Origin: Verrucomicrobiota bacterium
Lineage (GTDB): Bacteria; Verrucomicrobiota; Verrucomicrobiia; JADLBR01
DNA: 64,000 nt
Assembly (NCBI GenBank): GCA_029560585.1
Contig: JAKQKQ010000189.1
Span: 117,267 to 181,266 of the forward strand
Direction: 5' to 3'
This document shows, in pieces, positions 16,563 through 25,773 of this stretch. The translations under genes and the position numbers were made by a program. Below the pieces are notes generated by a model. The model ran no database searches. It was not told the DNA's origin and saw only the letters and a list, made by a program, of their open reading frames with translations. The stretch's first letter is position 1. Each line of letters starts with the position of its first letter.

Positions 16563-17885
16563 ATGACCCCACACCCAAACCGAAGAGAATTCGTGCGAAA
16601 TCTGGCCGGCGCCGCCATCGCCTGCGCCGCCTCGACCGCCCCCGCACAGGCCCCATCCGACAAAGTCGTGCTCGGTTTCATGGGCCTCGGCGGCCGGGGC
16701 TGCGGCCTGCTCGGAAAATTTCTGGAACGGAAAGATATCGAGGTCGCCTACCTCTGCGACGTCGATGCCCGCAGGCTCCCGCGGGCCGCCAAGCTCCTCG
16801 AGGCCGCCGGACATGCCCCCGCCAAAACCGTCCAGGACTTCCGCCGCATCCTCGAGGACAAACGCGTCCACGCCATCGTCACCGCCACCCCAGACCACTG
16901 GCACGTGCCCTCCGCCATCCTCGCCTGCCAGGCGGGCAAAGACGCCTACATCGAAAAACCCATGGCCCATAACATCCGCGAGGGCCGACTCATGATCGAC
17001 GTCGCCAAGAAATACGGCCGCGCCATCCAGGTCGGCATGCAGAGCCGCAGCTGCTCCTACGTGCGCACCGCGATCGAGCACATCCGCTCCGGCGCCCTGG
17101 GCAAGATCCAGATCGTCAAGGTCATCAACATGATGCTGCACGGACCCATGAAGGCCACCCCTGATGAGGCCCCGCCCAAAGAACTCGATTACGACCTGTG
17201 GTGCGGCCCTGCCGCCAAACTGCCCTACAACCCGGGACGCCGATGGCTCAATTTCCGGGAATACAGTTGCGGCCCCATCGCCGGAGACGCGGTCCACCAA
17301 CTCGACCAGGCCCGCCAGCTCATGGGCGATCCCCCGGCCCCCGCCTCCGTCGGCCACTCCGGCGGCATCCGCGTCCTGCGCGACGGTCGCGACACCCCAG
17401 ACACCCAGATCGCCACGTTCGACTACGGCGATTTCACCCTCCTCTTCGAGGCCGCGCTCTGGACCGGCTACCAGAAAAAAACACCGTCGGAAATCCGCGA
17501 CACCGACGACATGCCCAACTGGCCCTTCAACGGCACCCGTATCGAAATCTTCGGGGATGGCGGCTTCATGTACTTCGGCAGGCACGGCGATGGCTGGCAG
17601 GCATTTGACAGCGATGGCAAGATCACACGCTCCGTGCCAGGCCAACAGGCCGACCGCGAACACATCGAAAACTTCATCGCCTGCATCCGGTCCCGCGGCA
17701 CGCCGATCGCCAACGCGGAACAGGGGCACCAGTCAGTCCTGCTCTGCCACCTCGCCGATATCGCCTGGCGAACCGGCGACCGAAAACTCGCCTTCGACGC
17801 GAAGTCCGAGACGTTCCCCGGAGACGCCGAGGCCAACCGCCTCCTCGGCCGCACCTACCGCGACCCATGGGCGCCCCACCTCTGA
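16563..17885 (+). CDS. Tat-exported Gfo/Idh/MocA family oxidoreductase
   Basis: A 440-residue oxidoreductase with Tat signal NRREFVRNLAGAAIACAAS at about 6-24. The dinucleotide motif is LGFMGLGGRGCG, the acidic residue after strand two is in YLCDVDARR, and the catalytic-region motif is the canonical EKP (YIEKPMAHN). The C-terminal domain includes YDLWCGPAAKLPYNPGRR, common in PVC secreted members. GGAGA precedes the ATG. It follows the ceramidase-like gene by 16 bp. It is the third exported member of this family in 12 kb, pointing to a lifestyle of sugar oxidation in the periplasm. Confidence 0.9.
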   Translation: MTPHPNRREFVRNLAGAAIACAASTAPAQAPSDKVVLGFMGLGGRGCGLLGKFLERKDIEVAYLCDVDARRLPRAAKLLEAAGHAPAKTVQDFRRILEDKRVHAIVTATPDHWHVPSAILACQAGKDAYIEKPMAHNIREGRLMIDVAKKYGRAIQVGMQSRSCSYVRTAIEHIRSGALGKIQIVKVINMMLHGPMKATPDEAPPKELDYDLWCGPAAKLPYNPGRRWLNFREYSCGPIAGDAVHQLDQARQLMGDPPAPASVGHSGGIRVLRDGRDTPDTQIATFDYGDFTLLFEAALWTGYQKKTPSEIRDTDDMPNWPFNGTRIEIFGDGGFMYFGRHGDGWQAFDSDGKITRSVPGQQADREHIENFIACIRSRGTPIANAEQGHQSVLLCHLADIAWRTGDRKLAFDAKSETFPGDAEANRLLGRTYRDPWAPHL

Positions 17886-17910
17886 TCACGCCCCGCTCCC
17901 GCCACGCTTT

Positions 17911-18111
17911 TCACCGTCGCTCTTTGTTACATTTGTCGCAGACCGTCCCCGCCTCTTCCGCCGCGACGCAACACGGGTGCGTGCATTTCTCACCCTTCTT
18001 CGCCGCCATGTCGCTGCACGACCCTTCCTTGTACTTGCTCTCGGCGGCCACGGACCCCGCGGCCAGCGACAGACCCACCAGCACGACGCTCGACATACGA
18101 CCCGCACTCAT
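17911..18111 (-). CDS. Small secreted cysteine-rich protein
   Basis: A 66-residue protein. A signal peptide (about 1-23, cleavage after VAA) leaves a mature peptide of about 43 residues with six cysteines: CSD, KCTHPCC and CDKC. The CxxC pair and vicinal cysteines suggest metal binding or disulfides. The ATG at 18111 has GGAGG 7 bp upstream, which decides against the longer reading. It is convergent with the oxidoreductase gene, 25 bp away. I do not recognise the family. Confidence 0.65.
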   Translation of the reverse strand: MSAGRMSSVVLVGLSLAAGSVAAESKYKEGSCSDMAAKKGEKCTHPCCVAAEEAGTVCDKCNKERR

Positions 18112-18286
18112 CGCTATGCCTCCAGCCATTGATTCCGACTCATCTTCCGCACACCCCCCGGGTGGAGGCATAACTTATTCTAATATCCAAATTAGCTATT
18201 CTTGTCCAACGCCCACTCGGACTCTCCACTCCCGGCTTGCTAGCCCGCCGCTCCTGCCCCAAAAAAGCTCCCCAGGAGGACCCGAG

Positions 18287-19195
18287 ATGGCCGTGATCCG
18301 ATTCGCCTGCCCCGCCTGCGCCAAGTCCCTGGAGTGCGACGCCGAACTCCTGGGCGCGCTGGTCAAGTGCCCCGAGTGCGGGAAGGAGGTCACCGTCCCC
18401 GAGGCTCGCGATCAAGACGACCGCCCGCCAAAAACGCCCGTCGATGAGGAGGCCGCCGACGCCCCAGGCGCCGAATCCGAACCCGCTGATGAGGGGGAGC
18501 AGGAGGAGGAGCAAGAACAGGACCGAAAACAAAAGCCACAAGACGAGGAGGAAGAGGGAGGGGAAGAGCAAGAGGAAGAAGGAGACGAAGAGGATGAGGC
18601 GATTGCCGATTATCTCACGGATGGCCAACCGGCAAAAGCCGTCCGAAAGGCGTTCGACCGCATCGACGATTTTCTGAAGGAAGAAGAGGAGATCGAGTAC
18701 ATTGCCGTCCAACACAATCCCATCAACCCGCTCGACAACATCGAACCCGGCTGCGTGATCCTGACCTCCCGGCGGTTTATCATCTGCCGCCCGAAACTCC
18801 TGGGTCGGATGGAATTCCGGGGTTTCCAGTGGTACGACGTCACCAACTTGCGCCTATCGGAGAAACTCGGGGGCGCCACCATCGCCTTCAGGACGATCGG
18901 CGGCGAGATTGTCTCGGCGGATCTCATCCCCAAGAACCAGGCCCGGCATCTCTACTCCACAGCACAGCAGTTCTATGAGGCGGCGCGCGAGGAACGCCGC
19001 CGTCGGCCCGCCGAACAGCCTCGGGCCCGCGCCGTCGAACAGCACCGTCCTCCGGCACCAACTCGACCGAATCCGCCCCCCGCCAAAGGAGACCCCGTCC
19101 TTCGACTCAAACAGCTCAAGGAGATGCTCGATCTCGACCTCATCAGCGCAGAGGACTACGCCGCCAAGAAGAAGGAACTGCTCGCCGAACTGTAG
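18287..19195 (+). CDS. Zinc-ribbon, acidic linker, PH-like and SHOCT domain protein
   Basis: A 302-residue protein without signal peptide. Residues 1-40 are a zinc ribbon (FACPACAKSLECD, VKCPECGKEVTVP). Residues about 45-110 are an extreme Glu/Asp/Gln-rich, highly acidic stretch. Residues about 125-225 resemble a bacterial PH domain (EEIEYIAVQHNPIN, VILTSRRFIICRP, FQWYDVTNLRLSEK). The last 32 residues are a SHOCT motif (LKQLKEMLDLDLISAEDYAAKKKELL). AGGAGG stands 8 bp before the ATG. An AT-rich tract at 18171-18208 probably carries the promoter. Function unknown; SHOCT and PH domains often mediate oligomerisation and membrane-linked roles. Confidence 0.8.
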   Translation: MAVIRFACPACAKSLECDAELLGALVKCPECGKEVTVPEARDQDDRPPKTPVDEEAADAPGAESEPADEGEQEEEQEQDRKQKPQDEEEEGGEEQEEEGDEEDEAIADYLTDGQPAKAVRKAFDRIDDFLKEEEEIEYIAVQHNPINPLDNIEPGCVILTSRRFIICRPKLLGRMEFRGFQWYDVTNLRLSEKLGGATIAFRTIGGEIVSADLIPKNQARHLYSTAQQFYEAAREERRRRPAEQPRARAVEQHRPPAPTRPNPPPAKGDPVLRLKQLKEMLDLDLISAEDYAAKKKELLAEL

Positions 19196-19230
19196 CCGCG
19201 GGTGCGGCGTAGCCCCAATCCAGACGCTCC

Positions 19231-20502
19231 ATGAAAACGCTCCTCCGATGTGTTTCTGCGCACCTGATCCTGGTGTCGTCACTCTCCGCCGTCCCGACCG
19301 ACCCCGGTCTCTACGCGGTGTTTTCCGTGAGCCAGGACGGGCAATCGCACCCATTCACGTGCCGCCTTCACTATGACAAGGTACCGCGCACGGTCGCCAA
19401 TTTCGTCCGGTTGGCCCGCGGGGAGCAGCCGTGGCTGGATTACACCAGTGGGAACATCCGGTTTGCGCAGCCGTTCTACGATTCACTGACTTTCCACCGC
19501 GTCATCACGAACTTCATGATCCAGGCCGGATCGCCCAACGGCCTCGGGAACGACGGCCCAGGATACATCCTGCCCGACGAGTTCCGGCCGGACCTCACCC
19601 ACGACGCGGCCGGCGTCCTGTCCATGGCCAACTCTGGGCCCAACTCCAACGGCAGTCAGTTCTTCGTCACGGTCTCCCCCACGCCCCACCTGAATGGGGT
19701 GCACACGGTGTTCGGACAGGTCGTCGAAGGCATGGACCAGGTCACCACCATCTCCAACACGCCCACGGATGCGAATGATCGGCCCCTCACCCCCGTGGTC
19801 ATAGAATCCATACAGATCCTCGCGGTCGGTTCCGCCGCCCAGTCATGGGATCACGCCGCCATAATCCTCCCCAAGCTATACGACGCCCACCCGCGCCTGC
19901 GCTTGTCCGAAGGGGCATTCCTCATCGCCGCCGACATGGCCGACACCGACATCCTCCAATTCTTCGGCTCCGGCGACTTGCGCAACTGGACGCACGCGGG
20001 CGCCTTCGGCCCCTACGTTAACCCGCCTGCGCCTCAGACGATCGACATCACTTCCGTCATCCCAGCTGGCGCTCCGCGCTTCTTCTTCCGCGTACCCCGG
20101 GTGGCCTACGGCAGCCTCTCGCGCACCCGTGCCCTGCTCGGCAATTGGGCCCTCCGATTCCACATCTTGAATATCGGAGGCAGCCCCAGCGACCTCACCA
20201 TCGCCATCCAAGTCGCGCCCTCGGGCACGGGTGGCGCATGGAATCTCTTCGAAGGATCCGCGTCGACCCCTTCCAACTCCGGCAACCTGTGGACAAGCAA
20301 CCCCTATGGCATGCCCAATGGCTACCACTGGTACGCTCGCTCCCTCTACTCCGGGGACCTCCTCATGCTCTACGATTCCCTCTACCCCATGGAACACGTG
20401 CTGGCGTTCACCTCCCCAACGAATGGCACATTCACCGGCGTGCTCTACAGCAGCCCGCAGCAGCCCATCTCGGGCGAATTCAGCACCACCCCGCCCCCCT
20501 GA
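19231..20502 (+). CDS. Exported cyclophilin-type peptidyl-prolyl isomerase
   Basis: A 423-residue exported protein. After a signal peptide (about 1-20) a cyclophilin domain spans about 25-200, with TVANFVRLARG, FHRVITNFMIQAGSP, GVLSMANSGPNSNGSQFF and HTVFGQVVEGMD. The active-site FHR and the QF of the substrate pocket are present. Residues about 205-423 are an extension (DILQFFGSGDLRNWTHAG, APRFFFRVPRVAYG) of a type seen in verrucomicrobial secreted proteins, function unknown. It assists folding of exported proteins. It follows the PH/SHOCT gene by 35 bp. Confidence 0.87.
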   Translation: MKTLLRCVSAHLILVSSLSAVPTDPGLYAVFSVSQDGQSHPFTCRLHYDKVPRTVANFVRLARGEQPWLDYTSGNIRFAQPFYDSLTFHRVITNFMIQAGSPNGLGNDGPGYILPDEFRPDLTHDAAGVLSMANSGPNSNGSQFFVTVSPTPHLNGVHTVFGQVVEGMDQVTTISNTPTDANDRPLTPVVIESIQILAVGSAAQSWDHAAIILPKLYDAHPRLRLSEGAFLIAADMADTDILQFFGSGDLRNWTHAGAFGPYVNPPAPQTIDITSVIPAGAPRFFFRVPRVAYGSLSRTRALLGNWALRFHILNIGGSPSDLTIAIQVAPSGTGGAWNLFEGSASTPSNSGNLWTSNPYGMPNGYHWYARSLYSGDLLMLYDSLYPMEHVLAFTSPTNGTFTGVLYSSPQQPISGEFSTTPPP

Positions 20503-20520
20503 CCGCGACCCCGGGCCCGC

Positions 20521-21276
20521 TCACCCCAGAATCAGATCGGAGAGCGTGCACGGCTGAAAACCGCGCTCCAGCAACCCCTCCACGATCCCCGGCGCCGCAT
20601 CCGCCGTCTGCGAGTGCAGATCATGGCACAGGATGATGTCTCCCCCCGCCGTGTTTCCCAAGATCCGCTGCTGGATCGCCTGAGCGCCCGGCCGCGACCA
20701 ATCCCTCGGATCCACCGACCAGATGACGATGCTCAGCCGCTCCATCCGGGCGATGGGCCCCTGGGAACTCCTGAATGATCCATACGGCGGCCGGAACCAG
20801 GAGGGCTTTACGCCCACGTGCTTCTCGATCGCATCCTGGCACTGGTGTATCTCGTTGGTCACCCTTTCCGCCGACATGCTCCCGAGCGTGGGGTGCGTAA
20901 AAGTGTGGTTCGCCAGCTCGTGACCGGCATCGCGCACCTCTTTGGCGAGGCCAGGCGACTCCACCACGCGCTGGCCGATCATGAAGAACGTCGCATGGAT
21001 CTTATATTTCCTGAGAGTTTCGAGGACGCGAGGGGTGACGCCCGGCGACGGGCCATCGTCAAATGTCAGCGCCACCCGCTTGGTATTCCTCGCGCCCCGC
21101 ATCAGAAATGGGCTCCCCACCGCCTCCGACCCGTCGAGGACCAGATTGTCGACAGAGTCACCCCGCTGCGGCACCCCAGGCGCTTCCCCTGCCGCCCGGC
21201 CCCCGAACAGCAAACCACCGGTGGCCAGCAGCCCCGACCTCAAGAACTCGGCCCGCGATAACATCCGACCTTCCAT
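20521..21276 (-). CDS. Exported polysaccharide deacetylase (NodB domain)
   Basis: A 251-residue carbohydrate esterase family 4 protein. The first 30 residues are a signal (EFLRSGLLATGGLLFGG). NodB motifs are complete: motif 1 ALTFDDGPSPG with the two Asp, motif 2 HELANHTFTHPT with the metal His pair, motif 3 RPPYGSFR, and later motifs WSVDPRDW and IILCHDLH. It removes N- or O-acetyl groups from an envelope or external glycan such as peptidoglycan, chitin or xylan. The ATG at 21276 has GAGGAA upstream; 21264 is an alternative. It is convergent with the cyclophilin gene. Confidence 0.88.
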   Translation of the reverse strand: MEGRMLSRAEFLRSGLLATGGLLFGGRAAGEAPGVPQRGDSVDNLVLDGSEAVGSPFLMRGARNTKRVALTFDDGPSPGVTPRVLETLRKYKIHATFFMIGQRVVESPGLAKEVRDAGHELANHTFTHPTLGSMSAERVTNEIHQCQDAIEKHVGVKPSWFRPPYGSFRSSQGPIARMERLSIVIWSVDPRDWSRPGAQAIQQRILGNTAGGDIILCHDLHSQTADAAPGIVEGLLERGFQPCTLSDLILG

Positions 21277-21357
21277 AAGCAAATTCCTCGATTCAATATT
21301 CGCTTCCTAATGAAGCGCATCCCCGCGCTAAGGCAAGTGCCCCGTCTCTTGAAAAAG

Positions 21358-21441
21358 TGGGCAGGAGTGGATTCGAACCACTGTAGGCGTTAAGCCGGCA
21401 GATTTACAGTCTGCTCCGATTGACCGCTCCGGCACCTGCCC
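21358..21441 (-). tRNA. tRNA-Tyr (GTA)
   Basis: An 84-nt class II tRNA. On the minus strand the acceptor stem is GGGCAGG/CCTGCCC with discriminator A. The anticodon arm is GCAGACTGTAAATCTGC with anticodon GTA. A long variable arm (GGCTTAACGCC) and the T arm GTGGTTCGAATCCAC follow. CCA is not encoded. Confidence 0.95.
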
Positions 21442-21526
21442 GCGTTTCCCGCCGGCAGGGCGCGCCCACCAGCGGGACGTGAAATCTGTCATCCATCCGC
21501 CGCCGCGCAAGCCAAAAGGACGCCCC

Positions 21527-24500
21527 TCACCTCTTCTTCTCGGGGGGGGCTGGAGGCAGGGCCGCCAACCGTTGCTTCGCGGCCTGTGCCACCGCGTGGT
21601 TCGGGTACAGGGCCACGATTGACTCGTAGCACTCCCTGGCTTTCTGGGCGTTGCCCAGTTGCTCGAAGATCTTGCCCGCTTTCTCCAGGCCCAACGGGGC
21701 CTTGTCCCCCGCCGCAGGCCCGATCAGCACGTCGATATTTTGAAAGTAATATGCCGCCTGCTCCGCCTCGCCCTTCGCCAGGCATATTTCGCCCGCGCGC
21801 CACGTGGCGTCCGCCTTGACATCGTGGATCGGCTTTTGCGTCCGGGCCGAGATCACTTCCTTGAGCAGTTCCAGGGCCTTGTCGCGATCCTTCTCCTGAA
21901 TCGATCGGGCAAGGTTGTAGTTCGCCACGACGATCTTCTCGGACCACGGATAGTCTTTCCTCAGCCTCGCCAGCTGGGCCTCCGCCTGTTCGTTTTCGCC
22001 CTTCTTGAGGTAGGCGGTCCCGAGCCCGAACGCGGCATTCGCCTGCGCGTACGGGTCGTCCGGATAGCTGTCCCGCAGCCGCCCATACACCTGAATCGCC
22101 GTATCCGCATCGCCCGCCTCCAGCAGCGATAGACCAAAACGGTCGAATTCCTCGGCCGAGAGCACCACGCCCGGGTTCTCCGCGTAGGCCGCCTTCATGA
22201 TCTTCACGGCTTCCTCTTGCTTGCCCGCCAGGAACGCCACGCCCGCCTGCCCAAACTGCAGCAGGCACTTGACGTTCGGGTTGGTCGAAAGTCTCTGCGC
22301 CAGATCGGCAAAGTACTTGCTGGCCTGGTCCCACTTCTGGATCTCGAAATCCACCTTCTTCTGCTGGAGTTTGACCAGCTCGTTGACGGCATCGGGCACC
22401 GACGCGCTCTCCGGATACTTCTCCAGTATGCCCTGGAAGGTCCCCTGGACGCGGGCGCACAGCTCGTCCCACTTCTTCTTGTCGACGTCCGGGCTCAGGT
22501 AATTGCCCAGTTGCACGAGGCGCCCGAGCAGCACGCGACCCAGTGCGAGCTGCGCGTCGCCGGCCACATCGCTCTGTGCGTACTTGTCCAGGACAGTCTG
22601 GTACCTGGCCATGGCATCGTCGGCCTTGTCGTTCTGGGCCAGCGCCGATCCCTCGAATATCAGCGCCCGCGGCGCCAGCGGGCTATCCGGGAAGAGCTGG
22701 ACGAGCTTCTCGAATGCCGCCAGCGCCTCCGCCACTTTCGACGGCTGCATGTTGAGATACGCGAACGCGATGCCCTGCTGCGCAAAGGGCGCCGCCTCCG
22801 ACTTCGGGAACCTCGCCACGACCTCCCCGAATGTCGCGATCGCCGGTTCGACCTGGCCCAGCTTCATCTGGCAATCCGCCGCCTGTATCAGCGCATTGGG
22901 CACCAGCGGATTCTCCCCGTGGGCCTCCGCAAACTTCTTGTACTCGGCCGCCGCCTCCTCGAGCTTCTTGGCCCGCTGCAGGGCGAAGGGAACCCGGAAC
23001 GCCGAGTCGGTCCGCACGTTCTCGACCTTCGCCGAGGATGCCAGTTGCCGGAAGATGTCCACCGCCTCCTCGAAGCGGCTCATCTCGATCATCGCGTTGC
23101 CGAGGTTGAGCTTGGCGATCTCCGCGGTCTCCTTGCCCTCGTTCTTGGAGATGTAGTCGTTGAACCGCTTGATGGCCTCGTCGTACTGGCCGAGCCGCAG
23201 CTGGGCAGTGCCCGCCTGCAGGAGAATGTCGTCCTTGTATCGCCCCTCCGGATAATCCGTCAGCGCCTGATCAAGTACCCGCAGCGCGTTCTCCGCATCC
23301 CCCGCCTGAAGATAGAGCCCGCCGACGATAAGCCCGATGTTATCGGCGAGCGCGTCCACCCCATACTTCTCCTTGAAGGCGGCGAACTCCGCCTCGGTCG
23401 CCTCCCGCAGCCCCTGTAGCCCCATCGAGAGCACCCGCACGTAGCGCAAGAACTTGTCTTGTTCGGAGGTCAGCGTGGCACCCGACTTTTCCGCCCACAC
23501 GAGGATGTGGTTGGCGAGGGTCCTCGCCTCGTCGTGCTTGCCCTGCTGGATGAGGCAGAGCGATATCTTGGAGAGGGCGTCCAGCAGCGGGTTGGCCTTG
23601 GTCTTGAGGCGGCTGAGCTGCGCCTCGATCTTCTCCTTCTGGCGCTGCAGTTCGCGGAATCTCGTCGGCTCGGCCTGGACCCGCTTGCGGATGTCGCCCA
23701 CTTGTTGCTCGAGGATTGCGATGATCTGTTCCGAGGGGCGCACCTTCCGATAGAACTCAACCGCCTCGGCGTACTGCTCGGAGTTGAGCAGCACCTCACC
23801 GACCTGAAAATAGGTGTCGTTGAGGATGTCGGGCCGATTGGCGGCGCTCTTGACGATCTCGTCGAAAACCTTGCGGGCCTCCTGCAGCGGCGCCGCGGAC
23901 TCCGCCTTCTTGCCCTGCCGGATAAGGTCCTGCGCCTTCTGCGAGTAGACGTTGCCCAAGAGGTAGAGCGTCTGGAGGATGGTGGCGCTGGTCGGGAACT
24001 CGCGCCGCGCCGTCAGCAGGCTCAGGGCCGCGTCATCGTACTTCTTGGTGAACAGCAGGCTCAGGCCCTGTCCGTACAGCGCGTCCTCCCGATACGTGCT
24101 CTTCGGGTATGCCTTGAGGAATTTCGCGTACGCCTCGGCCGCCTCCTTATACGTCGCCGCCTGCGACCCCTCCGGTTTGGCCGCGGCCACCCCCGCCAGC
24201 GCCTGCGCCAGATAGATCGCGGCCGTCTCCCTCAATTCCTCCGGGAACGACGTGTCGTCCGGGATCGGCTTCAAGACCTTGACCGCCTCGTCGAAACTGC
24301 CGTGCAGGTACTGCGCGAGGCCGAGATTCACCCTCGCGGTGAAGATCGCCCTGGAACCGGGGTACTTGGCGACCATGTCCGTCAGGAGCTGGATCGCGCC
24401 GGCGTAATCGCTTTCGCCGATCTTCTTATTCGCGTCGTTCAGCATCTGGGCGCCCGCGTCCTGCGCCCGGGCCGCCAGCGGTGCCACCGCGAACAAAAGG

Positions 24501-24541
24501 GACGCGAAAAGGGTCTGTAAGCGCGGCGTGAAAAGTGTCAT
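21527..24541 (-). CDS. Very large exported TPR-repeat protein
   Basis: A 1004-residue exported protein. A signal peptide (about 1-26, ending ARAQ) precedes almost uninterrupted tetratricopeptide-like helical repeats. Examples are YAGAIQLLTDMVAKYPGSR, YDEAIKRFNDYI, DADTAIQVYGRLRDSYPDD and ARECYESIVALYPNHAVAQ. Composition is helix-forming throughout, and the protein ends in a short basic tail. The pattern of repeats ending in YP resembles BamD- and YbgF-like periplasmic scaffolds, but no specific partner can be named. It lies downstream of tRNA-Tyr in reverse order and is divergent from the exported protein at 24637. The start at 24541 is chosen for its signal peptide. Confidence 0.85.
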   Translation of the reverse strand: MTLFTPRLQTLFASLLFAVAPLAARAQDAGAQMLNDANKKIGESDYAGAIQLLTDMVAKYPGSRAIFTARVNLGLAQYLHGSFDEAVKVLKPIPDDTSFPEELRETAAIYLAQALAGVAAAKPEGSQAATYKEAAEAYAKFLKAYPKSTYREDALYGQGLSLLFTKKYDDAALSLLTARREFPTSATILQTLYLLGNVYSQKAQDLIRQGKKAESAAPLQEARKVFDEIVKSAANRPDILNDTYFQVGEVLLNSEQYAEAVEFYRKVRPSEQIIAILEQQVGDIRKRVQAEPTRFRELQRQKEKIEAQLSRLKTKANPLLDALSKISLCLIQQGKHDEARTLANHILVWAEKSGATLTSEQDKFLRYVRVLSMGLQGLREATEAEFAAFKEKYGVDALADNIGLIVGGLYLQAGDAENALRVLDQALTDYPEGRYKDDILLQAGTAQLRLGQYDEAIKRFNDYISKNEGKETAEIAKLNLGNAMIEMSRFEEAVDIFRQLASSAKVENVRTDSAFRVPFALQRAKKLEEAAAEYKKFAEAHGENPLVPNALIQAADCQMKLGQVEPAIATFGEVVARFPKSEAAPFAQQGIAFAYLNMQPSKVAEALAAFEKLVQLFPDSPLAPRALIFEGSALAQNDKADDAMARYQTVLDKYAQSDVAGDAQLALGRVLLGRLVQLGNYLSPDVDKKKWDELCARVQGTFQGILEKYPESASVPDAVNELVKLQQKKVDFEIQKWDQASKYFADLAQRLSTNPNVKCLLQFGQAGVAFLAGKQEEAVKIMKAAYAENPGVVLSAEEFDRFGLSLLEAGDADTAIQVYGRLRDSYPDDPYAQANAAFGLGTAYLKKGENEQAEAQLARLRKDYPWSEKIVVANYNLARSIQEKDRDKALELLKEVISARTQKPIHDVKADATWRAGEICLAKGEAEQAAYYFQNIDVLIGPAAGDKAPLGLEKAGKIFEQLGNAQKARECYESIVALYPNHAVAQAAKQRLAALPPAPPEKKR

Positions 24542-24636
24542 GCCCCCATCATATGTGGCCGCAAAAAAACGCAAGGCCAAAGGGCCGGGCCGCATTTGCG
24601 CTCGACGCGCGGCCCCCGCCGCGGCATGCGTTTGTC

Positions 24637-25572
24637 GTGAACCGCCCACCCACCGCCCGGCGCCGTTCGCGGCCGAGTCCGGCGCCCCCCCTCTGCGTCG
24701 CCCTCGCGCTCGTGGCCACGGCCCGCGCCCAGACCGTCCCCACCATCGCGCCCGTCGAATCGCTCACGCACATTGCGCCGGGCACCACCATCCCCCTCCC
24801 GTTCGTCATCGAAAACCCCAACGAGCGGCGCGCCAACTGCTCCATCTTTTTCAATTTTCGCGACAAGCCCGTGTGGGAGGGCTCCGCCAAACTCGATCCC
24901 GGCGAGCGCCTCCGGTACACCGCACAGATCGACTCAAAACACTTCCTTCTCGATTCGCGCCCCGTCCGCGCGCGCATCGCCGCGACCGTCGAGATGGCCG
25001 ATGAAAGACAGTCCCAACCCATGGAGATCGTCTTTGCGCCCCTCCTGCCCCTCCAGCCGCAGTGCCGCTTCCGGATACGGGGTCAGCACCGGATCGACGG
25101 GCCACCGCATCGTTCGGACTTGCTGGCCGAGGTATCGCTCCACGCCGAGGGATCCGCCCTTCGCTGCCGCCTCCTCTACGGTGCGGCGCCCCCGGACGCC
25201 AGCTGGGAACTGCTTTATCAGCCGATCATCCCAACGGGTCCAGTCCCCGAGGCCACCCACCTTGTCGTGAGGCGAGCCGCCACCGGTGGCCCCACGATAG
25301 AGGTCGCGTCCGGACCACCCCCAGACGCGCGCCTCGAATCCCCGCCGGAAGTCGGCGACGGCCGGGTCCTCGACATCATCTTTCCCGCGGGTTCCGAGCA
25401 ATCCGTATCGCTCCAGGTCGTTCTCTGGCTGCGCGAGGGCGACGCCACCGAGGGCTACTGCCCCTTTGCAGGCAACCTGGATCAGGCCCGAGATCCCGCC
25501 TATGCGCCAGAATTGATACCGCTCGCCAAAGGACCGACTCACCGGGCCTGGGTGCGCGCGGCGTCACCCTGA
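24637..25572 (+). CDS. Exported protein of unknown function
   Basis: About 311 residues. A hydrophobic segment (APPLCVALALVATARAQ) suggests export. The mature part starts with a beta-rich domain (LTHIAPGTTIPLPFVIENPN) reminiscent of an immunoglobulin-like fold, with further beta segments to the end (YCPFAGNLDQARDP). No enzymatic motif seen. The start is uncertain: GTG at 24637 gives a compact signal sequence, whereas the in-frame ATG at 24535 would overlap the divergent TPR gene. Its 3' end overlaps the convergent small membrane protein gene by 34 bp. Confidence 0.6.
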   Translation: MNRPPTARRRSRPSPAPPLCVALALVATARAQTVPTIAPVESLTHIAPGTTIPLPFVIENPNERRANCSIFFNFRDKPVWEGSAKLDPGERLRYTAQIDSKHFLLDSRPVRARIAATVEMADERQSQPMEIVFAPLLPLQPQCRFRIRGQHRIDGPPHRSDLLAEVSLHAEGSALRCRLLYGAAPPDASWELLYQPIIPTGPVPEATHLVVRRAATGGPTIEVASGPPPDARLESPPEVGDGRVLDIIFPAGSEQSVSLQVVLWLREGDATEGYCPFAGNLDQARDPAYAPELIPLAKGPTHRAWVRAASP

Positions 25573-25754
25573 CCTGCCTGCGCCTGCGCTTTCACCGCAT
25601 CGACCCGGCGATCCACCGCCGCCAACACTCGCGCGCTCTCCTTCCGAATCCCCTCCGAGAAACGCGCGGGACCGTAGTCCAGCAACACGAGAAAAATGAA
25701 GGACATCATCGCCGTGAACACCACCCAACCGAAAAACCGCAGCATACCCAGCAC
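25539..25754 (-). CDS. Small single-pass membrane protein
   Basis: A 71-residue protein with one transmembrane helix (WVVFTAMMSFIFLVLLDYG, about 10-28) and a charged helical tail (IRKESARVLAAVDRRVDAVKA) that could form a coiled coil. It starts with GTG after a G-rich ribosome site and lies 19 bp downstream of the TPR gene, so it is probably cotranscribed with it. Family not recognised. The 3' end overlaps the convergent gene. Confidence 0.6.
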   Translation of the reverse strand: MLGMLRFFGWVVFTAMMSFIFLVLLDYGPARFSEGIRKESARVLAAVDRRVDAVKAQAQAGQGDAARTQAR

Positions 25755-25773
25755 GTGACGCCCCCCTTCCGAT

